Assembly: GCF_938045205.1 (NCBI RefSeq)
Contig: NZ_CALIMY010000155.1
Location: forward strand, 1-11,339
Direction: 5' to 3'
From: an uncultured Campylobacter sp.
GTDB lineage: Bacteria; Campylobacterota; Campylobacteria; Campylobacterales; Campylobacteraceae
Length of the DNA stretch: 11,339 nt
Shown here: in pieces, positions 5,888 to 11,339 of the stretch
Layout: every line of letters begins with the position of its first letter
Position numbering within the stretch: the first letter of the stretch is position 1
Translations under genes and position numbers: made by a program
Notes under the pieces: generated by a model
What the model was told of the DNA's origin: nothing
The model's input: the letters and a program-made list of their open reading frames with translations, nothing else
The model's database searches: none

Positions 5888-6952
5888 TTATCTCAGTTTC
5901 AGCGATGTCAGCGCTATGATATTTGCGATCAGCGCGATGATCCAAAAGCGGATGATGATTTTATTTTCGACCCAGCCTTTAAGCTCGAAATGGTGATGTA
6001 TCGGTGCCATCAGAAAAATTCTGCGTTTAAAAATTTTAAAGCTGCTCACCTGTAAGATCACGCTGAGTGTCTCGATGACGAAGACAAAGCCGATCATTAT
6101 GAGCAAAATTTCATTCTTCGTGATGACCGCGCAGTATCCTAAAAATGCGCCCACGCTGAGGCTGCCGCTATCGCCCATAAAGACTTCGGCGGGGTAGCAG
6201 TTAAACCATAAAAACCCAAGCAGCGCGCCGATGAGCGCCGAGACGATGATGCAGACCTCGCCTGCGCCCGCGACGCGCGGTAGCAAGAGATATTGCGAGT
6301 AGATCGCGTGCCCGCACAGATAGGCAAATACGCCCAAGCTGCAGAGCGAAAACACCGACGGAATGGTCGCTAGCCCGTCTAGCCCATCGGTTAAATTTAC
6401 TGCGTTTGAGCTCGCGCTTATCACGATCGTCCAAAACAGCGGCGCGAAGATCCATAAATTTAGTAGAGGGTATTTGAAAAACGGCACGAAAAATTCCCCG
6501 CCCAGATCGCTAAAAGCATAAAGCGTCCCTCCGATCAAAAGCGCCAGGACGTTTTGTAGCGCGAATTTAGCTCGCGCGCTAAGACCTGCGTGGTTTTGGC
6601 GGCCTAAAATTTTAGAGATATCGTCCTTAAAGCCTATGTAGCCGAAGCCTACTAAACAAAGCAGCCCGCAGAGCACGAAGACGTTGTTTAGCTTGGCGCA
6701 CAGCAGGCTAGCAAGCACCGCGGCGGTAACGAAAACGAGCCCGCCCATCGTGGGGGTTTTGCTCTTTTTCTGATGGTTTTGCGGCGCAAGCTCGTAGATG
6801 GGCTGCGCGGCGTGTCTAGCTTGCGCCCAGCGGATAAACCGCGGCATAGCCCAGACCGAAAAACAAAAAGCGATAAAAAACGCAAGCCCTGCGCGCGCGG
6901 TGATGTATTGGAAAAAATTTATATTCGTAAGATGATAGAGATAATAAAACAA
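5888..6952 (-). CDS. mraY: Phospho-N-acetylmuramoyl-pentapeptide-transferase
   Basis: MraY moves phospho-MurNAc-pentapeptide from UDP onto undecaprenyl phosphate, making lipid I at the inner face of the membrane. The 354-residue length is normal for the family. Motifs are TPTMGG (66-71), the Mg-binding dyad in GFKDD (D110, D111), NAVNLTDGLDGLA (D189), EVFMGDSGS (D261) and the cytosolic loop MAPIHHHFELKGW (His319-321). About ten membrane helices are evident. The start is TTG at 6952: AAAGG lies 6 nt upstream, the frame is closed 27-30 bp further up, and the first ATG is at residue 36, which would remove the first membrane helix. It is the first gene of a - strand unit with murD and divergent from gpmI. 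Confidence 0.96.
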   Translation of the reverse strand: MFYYLYHLTNINFFQYITARAGLAFFIAFCFSVWAMPRFIRWAQARHAAQPIYELAPQNHQKKSKTPTMGGLVFVTAAVLASLLCAKLNNVFVLCGLLCLVGFGYIGFKDDISKILGRQNHAGLSARAKFALQNVLALLIGGTLYAFSDLGGEFFVPFFKYPLLNLWIFAPLFWTIVISASSNAVNLTDGLDGLATIPSVFSLCSLGVFAYLCGHAIYSQYLLLPRVAGAGEVCIIVSALIGALLGFLWFNCYPAEVFMGDSGSLSVGAFLGYCAVITKNEILLIMIGFVFVIETLSVILQVSSFKIFKRRIFLMAPIHHHFELKGWVENKIIIRFWIIALIANIIALTSLKLR

Positions 6953-6958
6953 AGTTTG

Positions 6959-6963
6959 CCTTT
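6959..6963 (-). promoter_or_regulatory. Shine-Dalgarno supporting the TTG start of mraY
   Basis: AAAGG on the - strand, 6 nt before the TTG at 6952. No ATG or GTG lies at a usable distance. Confidence 0.55.
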
Positions 6964-6978
6964 TAAATTTTATGAAAT

Positions 6979-6984
6979 TTTATA
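6979..6984 (-). promoter_or_regulatory. Candidate -10 box for mraY-murD
   Basis: TATAAA on the - strand, about 27 bp upstream of the mraY start. A second candidate, TATACT, lies at 7001-7006. No clear -35 for either. Both sit in the divergent spacer shared with gpmI. Confidence 0.35.
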
Positions 6985-7043
6985 TGAAAACGCGCATTTT
7001 AGTATAAAAGAGGTAAAATTTAGCTTTTAGGGCGGATGAAATT

Positions 7044-7072
7044 TTGCCGCATTTGCCAAAAGAAAGTATAAT
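7044..7072 (+). promoter_or_regulatory. Sigma-70-like promoter for gpmI
   Basis: A perfect TATAAT at 7067-7072 is preceded, with a 17-bp gap, by TTGCCG at 7044-7049 (four of six bases of TTGACA). Transcription would start near 7079 and give a leader of about 70 nt containing a G+C-rich hairpin. Confidence 0.6.
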
Positions 7073-7089
7073 GCCGCTCGTAAAAACAG

Positions 7090-7123
7090 CGCCGCAGACC
7101 TGCTTCAAAAGGCCTGTGCGGCG
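7090..7123 (+). other. G+C-rich hairpin in the gpmI leader
   Basis: CGCCGCA (7090-7096) pairs perfectly with TGCGGCG (7117-7123). Further inner pairing is possible (CCT 7099-7101 with AGG 7110-7112). No T-run follows, so it is not an intrinsic terminator. It may stabilise or regulate the mRNA, or have no role. Confidence 0.4.
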
Positions 7124-7150
7124 AAATTTAGACGAAATTTAGGAGCCAAA

Positions 7151-8617
7151 ATGGGGCAAAAGACGATTTTACTTATCACCGACGGCATCGGCTTTAACGC
7201 GAGCGATAAATTTAACGCGTTCGCAAATGCTAAAAAGCCCGCCTATGATTATCTTTTTAAAAACGTTCCAAATACGCTGCTGCGCACCTCCGGGCTTGCC
7301 GTGGGCTTGCCGCAAGGGCAGATGGGAAATAGCGAAGTAGGGCATATGACGATCGGAAGCGGGAGAATTTTGTATCAAAACCTAGTCAAAATCGATCGCG
7401 CGATCGATGAGGGCTCGCTTGAGAAAAACGAAGCGCTGCAAAGCCTGCTTTCAAAGTGCCGCAGGGTGCACGTCATAGGGCTTTACAGCGACGGCGGCGT
7501 GCATTCGCACCTGCGCCATTTCGACGCGATCTGCGAGATAGCGCAGAATGCGGGTTGCGAGACCTGGGCGCACGCCATCACCGACGGGCGCGACGTTTCG
7601 CCGAGCAGCGGGGCGGAATTTTTAAAGCACCTACAGGCTAAATTTAAAGTCGGCAGCGTTTGCGGGCGCTTTTACGCGATGGATCGCGACAAGCGCTTTG
7701 ACCGCGTAAAACGCGCTTACGACGTGCTTATGGGCGAAGCGGCGCCGCTTGAAATTTCGCCTAGCGAGTACATGCTGCAAAGCTACGAGCGCGGCGTGAG
7801 CGACGAGTTTATCGAGCCTGCGAGCTTTAGCGGCTTTAGCGGTATCGGCGCGGATGACGGAGTGATTTTTATAAATTTTAGAAACGATCGCGCTAGAGAG
7901 CTTTGCGCGGCTTTGGGCGATGAGAGCTTTAGCGAATTCAAGCGAAAATTCATCGTGAAAAATTTAATCACGATGAGCGAGTACGACGCAAGCTTTAAAT
8001 TTCCTCTGCTTTTCGAGAAGCCTGTGCTTAAAAACACGCTTTGCGAAGTGATCGCGGAAGCCGGTCTTACGCAGCTTCATACCGCCGAGACCGAAAAATA
8101 CGCTCACGTGACGTTTTTCTTTAACGGCGGCGTCGAGGAGCCGCTGCCTAACGAAACTCGCGTGTTGATCCCAAGCCCCAAAGTAAAAACCTACGACGAG
8201 CAGCCGCAGATGAGCGCGCCTGCGGTGTGCGACGCGGTGATCCGCGGTATCGAAGCGGGGATTGATTTCATCGTCGTAAATTTCGCAAACGGCGATATGG
8301 TCGGCCACACGGGCAATTACGATGCCGCGGTAAAGGCGGTAGAGGCGGTGGATGAATGCATCGGTAGAATTTTAAGCGCGGCGAAGGCGCACGATTACGC
8401 CTATGTCCAGATCAGCGATCACGGCAACTGCGAGGCGATGCGAGACGCGGACGGCGAAATTTTGACCAATCACACGACCTTCGACGTATTTTGTTTCGTG
8501 CTGGGACGCGGCGCGTCTGAACTAAAAAGCGGGCTCGGGCTTAGCAACGTCGCAGCGACTGTACTAAAACTAATGGGGCTGCCAAAGCCCACGGAGATGG
8601 ACGAGGCGCTATTTTGA
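7151..8617 (+). CDS. gpmI: 2,3-bisphosphoglycerate-independent phosphoglycerate mutase
   Basis: GpmI interconverts 3- and 2-phosphoglycerate in glycolysis/gluconeogenesis, using two Mn ions and a phosphoserine intermediate. The protein has 488 residues, the usual length for Campylobacter. It starts LLITDGIGFN (D11 metal ligand) and has the catalytic serine in MGNSEVGHMTIGSGR (S61). The substrate-site motifs include SDGGVHSH (113-120), ITDGRD, and the FRNDRARE segment typical of the inserted phosphotransferase domain. The remaining metal ligands are in NGDMVGHTG (D382, H386), SDHGN (D423, H424) and NHTTFD (H441). The ATG at 7151 follows AGGAG by 5 nt. It is divergent from mraY and followed by fabG after about 100 bp without a clear terminator. 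Confidence 0.97.
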   Translation: MGQKTILLITDGIGFNASDKFNAFANAKKPAYDYLFKNVPNTLLRTSGLAVGLPQGQMGNSEVGHMTIGSGRILYQNLVKIDRAIDEGSLEKNEALQSLLSKCRRVHVIGLYSDGGVHSHLRHFDAICEIAQNAGCETWAHAITDGRDVSPSSGAEFLKHLQAKFKVGSVCGRFYAMDRDKRFDRVKRAYDVLMGEAAPLEISPSEYMLQSYERGVSDEFIEPASFSGFSGIGADDGVIFINFRNDRARELCAALGDESFSEFKRKFIVKNLITMSEYDASFKFPLLFEKPVLKNTLCEVIAEAGLTQLHTAETEKYAHVTFFFNGGVEEPLPNETRVLIPSPKVKTYDEQPQMSAPAVCDAVIRGIEAGIDFIVVNFANGDMVGHTGNYDAAVKAVEAVDECIGRILSAAKAHDYAYVQISDHGNCEAMRDADGEILTNHTTFDVFCFVLGRGASELKSGLGLSNVAATVLKLMGLPKPTEMDEALF

Positions 8618-8709
8618 AATTTAAACGGCGCGGGTCGCGAGTAGATTTAAACTGCTAAAATTTAGGTAAATTTGGATAAATTTACGCTAGAGATTAAAAT
8701 TTTAACAAA

Positions 8710-8714
8710 AAGGA
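8710..8714 (+). promoter_or_regulatory. Shine-Dalgarno deciding the fabG start
   Basis: AAGGA, 5 nt before the ATG at 8720. It rules in the 247-residue form over an extension from a TTG at 8672, which would add 16 residues ahead of the Rossmann fold. Confidence 0.75.
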
Positions 8715-8719
8715 TAAGT

Positions 8720-9463
8720 ATGAAATTTAGCGGGAAAAACGTTTTAATCACGGGCGCAAGCCGCGGTATCGGCGCACAGATCGCAAGGACTTTAGCCGGC
8801 TACGGACTTAAGGTGTGGATCAATTATCGCTCAAAGCCCGAGATAGCCGACGCGCTGCTAGAGGAGATCCGCGCAAACTGCGGAGAGGGTGCGGTGATAA
8901 AATTTGACGCGACGAATGAGGCGGAATTTAGCGAGGCGATTGCCCTGATCGCGCAAAGTGACGGCGAGCTAAGCTATCTCGTAAATAACGCGGGCATCAC
9001 AAACGACAAGCTCGCGCTTAGGATGAAGTTGGAAGACTTCATGGGCGTGATCGAAGCAAATTTAAGCAGCGCCTTCATCGGCTGCCGTGAAGCTTTAAAG
9101 CTAATGAGTAAAAAGCGCTTCGGCGCGGTCGTAAACATCGCCTCGATCGTCGGCGAAATGGGAAACGCCGGGCAGGTCAATTACAGCGCGAGCAAGGGCG
9201 GAATGATCGCGATGAGTAAGAGTTTCGCAAAGGAGGGCGCCGCGCGCGGAATCCGCTTTAATTGCATAACTCCTGGCTTCATCGCCACCGATATGACGGA
9301 CGCGTTAAGCGACGACGCAAAAGCAAGCTACGAAGCGAGCATCCCGCTTAAGCGCCTCGGAAGCACGAGCGACGTCGCCGAAGGAGTTGCGTTTTTACTC
9401 AGCGACGGCGCGGGCTACATTACTGGAGAGACGCTTAAAATCAACGGCGGGCTCTATATGTAG
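8720..9463 (+). CDS. fabG: 3-oxoacyl-[acyl-carrier-protein] reductase
   Basis: FabG reduces 3-oxoacyl-ACP to 3-hydroxyacyl-ACP with NADPH in the type II fatty acid cycle. From the ATG at 8720 it has 247 residues, the normal length. It is a classical short-chain dehydrogenase: cofactor loop TGASRGIG (11-18), NNAG (89-92), and catalytic Ser142 (NIAS), Tyr155 and Lys159 (NYSASKGG). PGFIATDMT and a C-terminal ITGETLKINGGLYM complete the FabG pattern. It is the first gene of the fabG-acpP-fabF-accA group. The 100-bp spacer from gpmI contains TAAAAT-like sequences but no promoter I would assign with confidence. Confidence 0.96.
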   Translation: MKFSGKNVLITGASRGIGAQIARTLAGYGLKVWINYRSKPEIADALLEEIRANCGEGAVIKFDATNEAEFSEAIALIAQSDGELSYLVNNAGITNDKLALRMKLEDFMGVIEANLSSAFIGCREALKLMSKKRFGAVVNIASIVGEMGNAGQVNYSASKGGMIAMSKSFAKEGAARGIRFNCITPGFIATDMTDALSDDAKASYEASIPLKRLGSTSDVAEGVAFLLSDGAGYITGETLKINGGLYM

Positions 9464-9517
9464 CGTTAAATAGCGGAATTTAAGGTTAAATATTATAGAA
9501 TTACGCGGTATTTTTTT

Positions 9518-9524
9518 AAAGGAG
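9518..9524 (+). promoter_or_regulatory. Strong Shine-Dalgarno of acpP
   Basis: AAAGGAG, 7 nt before the ATG at 9532. It is the best ribosome-binding site in the window, which fits the high abundance of acyl carrier protein. A T7 run and TATAGA (9494-9499) upstream could form a separate acpP promoter, without a clear -35. Confidence 0.6.
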
Positions 9525-9531
9525 TGCTAAA

Positions 9532-9768
9532 ATGGCAGTATTTGAAGATGTAAGAGACGTAGTTGTAGAGCAACTAAGCGTAAGCCCGGATCAGGTTAAA
9601 CTTGACTCTAAAATTATCGAGGATTTGGGCGCGGACTCTCTTGACGTAGTTGAGCTAGTAATGGCTTTAGAGGAGAAATTTGGTATCGAGATCCCAGATA
9701 GCGAGTCCGAAAAATTAGTAAGCATTAAAGACGTAGTAGATTATATAGAAAATTTGCCTAAAAAATAA
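9532..9768 (+). CDS. acpP: Acyl carrier protein
   Basis: This small acidic four-helix protein of 78 residues carries growing acyl chains on 4'-phosphopantetheine. The attachment serine is S36 in the signature GADSLDVVEL, followed by the recognition helix (VMALEEKFGIEIPD). It starts MAVFEDVRDV and ends in a short Lys-rich tail (ENLPKK). Its length and acidity are standard. It lies 68 bp after fabG and 18 bp before fabF, the common order fabG-acpP-fabF. Confidence 0.98.
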   Translation: MAVFEDVRDVVVEQLSVSPDQVKLDSKIIEDLGADSLDVVELVMALEEKFGIEIPDSESEKLVSIKDVVDYIENLPKK

Positions 9769-9774
9769 AATTTT

Positions 9775-9779
9775 AAGGA
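9775..9779 (+). promoter_or_regulatory. Shine-Dalgarno supporting the TTG start of fabF
   Basis: AAGGA, 7 nt before TTG at 9787. The encoded KRVVVTGIG is the conserved KAS-II N-terminus, so TTG is very likely the real start. Confidence 0.7.
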
Positions 9780-9786
9780 AGCGGTT

Positions 9787-11004
9787 TTGAAACGAGTCGT
9801 AGTAACGGGCATCGGGATGATAACCTCTCTCGGGCTTGACAAACAGAGCAGTTTTGAAAATATCTGTAACGGAAAAACCGGGGTTGATAAAATTTCGCTC
9901 TTTGACGCTAGCGAATTTCCGGTTCAAATTGCAGCTGAAGTAAAAGGTTTCGATCCTTCGAGCATAATCGAGGATGGAAAAGAGATAAAAAAGATGGATA
10001 GATTTATCCAGCTGGGACTTAAAGCCGCGGGTGAAGCTATGGATGACGCTAAATTTAGCGGTTTCGATAGCGACGAATTCGGCGTTAGCTCGGCTAGCGG
10101 TATCGGCGGTTTACCGAATATTGAGATAAATGCCAATACCTGCTTGCAGCGCGGCCCTAGGCGAATTTCTCCGTTTTTTATCCCTTCTGCATTAGTAAAT
10201 ATGCTCGGCGGCTTTGTTTCTATATATTATAAATTAAAAGGTCCGAATTTATCCAGTGTTACGGCTTGTGCGGCTTCTGCGCATGCGATTATGGACGCTG
10301 CGAGAGTTATCATGATTGGCGAAGCGAAAAAGATGCTCGCAGTGGGTGCCGAGGCTGCGGTTTGTCCCGTAGGTATCGGCGGATTTGCCGCGATGAAGGC
10401 GCTTTGCGCTAGAAATGACGATCCTGCACACGCTTCACGTCCGTTTGATGCGGAGCGAAACGGCTTTGTTATGGGCGAAGGCGCGGCGGCTTTAGTTTTA
10501 GAAGAGCTAGGGGACGCAAAAGCGCGCGGCGCTAAAATTTACGGCGAGCTCGTAGGATTCGGCGCTAGCGGCGATGCTTATCATATCACTTCGCCTAGCC
10601 TAGACGGTCCTATCCGCGCTATGAAAAAGGCCTACGAGATGGCGGGATGCCCGAAGATTGATTATATCAACGCCCACGGAACGTCCACTGCGATAAACGA
10701 TAAAAACGAAACCACGGCGTTAAAAGAGCTTTTCGGCGAGGGCAAGGTGCCTGCGGTCAGCTCCACCAAGGGTCAGCTAGGACACTGCCTGGGCGCTGCA
10801 GGAGCGGTAGAGGCTGCGATCAGTCTTTTAGCGATGCAAAACGGCATCATACCGCCTACGATAAATCAAATTTCAAAAGATCCCGATTGCGATTTGGATT
10901 ACGTGCCAAACGTCGCTAGAAAAGCCAAACTCGATTGCGTTATGAGCAATAACTTTGGATTTGGCGGCACGAACGCATCGCTTATTTTCAAAAGAGTAGA
11001 TTAA
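9787..11004 (+). CDS. fabF: 3-oxoacyl-[acyl-carrier-protein] synthase II
   Basis: FabF condenses malonyl-ACP with acyl-ACP in chain elongation and is important for unsaturated and long chains. The 405 residues show the full KAS-II pattern: KRVVVTGIGMITSLG at the start, the nucleophile Cys161 in TACAASAHAI, His297 in INAHGTSTAINDKNE, Lys328 and His333 in SSTKGQLGHCLGAAGA, and the terminal NNFGFGGTNASLIF loop. The start codon is TTG with a good Shine-Dalgarno. Its TAA overlaps the accA ATG by one base (TAATG), which suggests coupled translation of elongation and precursor-supply enzymes. Confidence 0.97.
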   Translation: MKRVVVTGIGMITSLGLDKQSSFENICNGKTGVDKISLFDASEFPVQIAAEVKGFDPSSIIEDGKEIKKMDRFIQLGLKAAGEAMDDAKFSGFDSDEFGVSSASGIGGLPNIEINANTCLQRGPRRISPFFIPSALVNMLGGFVSIYYKLKGPNLSSVTACAASAHAIMDAARVIMIGEAKKMLAVGAEAAVCPVGIGGFAAMKALCARNDDPAHASRPFDAERNGFVMGEGAAALVLEELGDAKARGAKIYGELVGFGASGDAYHITSPSLDGPIRAMKKAYEMAGCPKIDYINAHGTSTAINDKNETTALKELFGEGKVPAVSSTKGQLGHCLGAAGAVEAAISLLAMQNGIIPPTINQISKDPDCDLDYVPNVARKAKLDCVMSNNFGFGGTNASLIFKRVD

Positions 11005-11339
11005 TGGCTAGCTATCTGGACTTCGAAAAGTCTATAAAGCAGATCGACGAGGACATCACCGCGGCTAAAATTCGCGGCGATGAGGACGCGGTCGAAATTT
11101 TAAATAAGAACCTCGAAAAAGAAATTTCCAAAGTTTATAAAAATTTAAACGAATACCAAAGACTTCAGCTTGCGCGCCATCCGGATCGCCCTTACGCGAT
11201 CGATTATATTCGCGCGCTTTTGCAGGATGCCAGGGAGCTTCACGGCGACCGCGCCTTTAGAGATGATCCGTCGATTGTGTGTTATCTGGGCATTAAGAGC
11301 TATAATCGCCAAATCACGTTCCTTATTTTTGTTGAATGA
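11004..11339 (+). pseudogene. accA: Acetyl-CoA carboxylase carboxyltransferase subunit alpha, truncated or disrupted after ~96 codons
   Basis: AccA forms, with AccD, the carboxyltransferase that makes malonyl-CoA for FabF and its relatives. Residues 1-96 match the family N-terminus: MASYLDFEKSIKQIDEDI, KNLEKEISKVYKNL, QRLQLARHPDRPYAIDY and HGDRAFRDDPSIVCYLG. The family would continue into a strand and the conserved GEQKGRGTK segment, for about 310 residues in all. Here, from 11292, the frame reads IKSYNRQITFLIFVE and then TGA at 11337-11339. Neither this frame nor the other two restores the family sequence in the last 48 bases, so a simple one-base frameshift does not explain it. The biotin-carboxyl and CoA sites are all absent. 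Because accA is normally essential, an insertion, rearrangement or a contig-end/assembly artefact must be considered. The window ends exactly at the stop. Confidence 0.7.

Noticed and set aside
7071..7142. 23-codon ORF immediately ahead of gpmI, ending at its Shine-Dalgarno (possible leader peptide)
   Set aside because: Its ATG overlaps the TATAAT box at 7067-7072, so it would not be on the transcript from the best promoter, and it has no ribosome site.
7964..8308. 114-codon open frame on the - strand inside gpmI
   Set aside because: Shadow of a G+C-rich coding region; gpmI motifs are continuous on the other strand.
8672..8719. N-terminal extension of FabG from TTG at 8672
   Set aside because: AAGGA lies 5 nt before ATG 8720, which gives the normal 247-residue protein.
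1..11339. CRISPR array, transposase, toxin-antitoxin or defence genes
   Set aside because: No regularly spaced repeats of suitable length and no protein motif of these families in any plausible coding frame.

Overview
The window looks like chromosomal DNA from a Campylobacter of moderate G+C content, possibly one of the oral or non-thermophilic species. The reasons are the pervasive AAATTT-rich codon use and spacers, the TTG starts, and the gene order murD-mraY / gpmI / fabG / acpP / fabF / accA, which from memory matches the Campylobacter core order. Species cannot be fixed from the sequence alone.

Positions 1-3588 are an A+T-rich surface-glycan locus: the tail of a family-2 glycosyltransferase, an EpsG/Wzy-like membrane polymerase and a GT-B (family 4) glycosyltransferase, all on the + strand. 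Facing them, 3 bp away on the - strand, is a WcaJ/PglC-like initiating phosphoglycosyl transferase. Together they would start a lipid-linked sugar, extend it and polymerise it (O-antigen, capsule or similar). The locus ends beside a tRNA-Phe gene (3706-3781, - strand). Beyond it, about 510 bp contain no recognised gene, only an orphan open frame and nested inverted repeats.

Positions 4296-6952 (- strand) hold two peptidoglycan precursor genes, mraY then murD, with a possible 32-codon gene between them whose stop overlaps the murD start as ATGA. MurD carries an insertion of roughly 80 residues of low complexity in its C-terminal domain, including five imperfect 9-bp tandem units. Positions 7151-11339 (+ strand) hold gpmI (glycolysis), divergent from mraY across a spacer with promoters for both directions, and then a fatty-acid synthesis cluster fabG-acpP-fabF-accA. 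accA follows its family for about 96 codons, then changes to unrelated sequence and stops after codon 111, exactly at the window edge. This is either a real disruption or an assembly/contig-end artefact.

I see no CRISPR array, recognisable transposase, toxin-antitoxin pair or defence system. The observations most worth checking are the accA breakpoint, the MurD insertion with its repeat, the small ORF coupled to murD, and the unexplained region next to tRNA-Phe.
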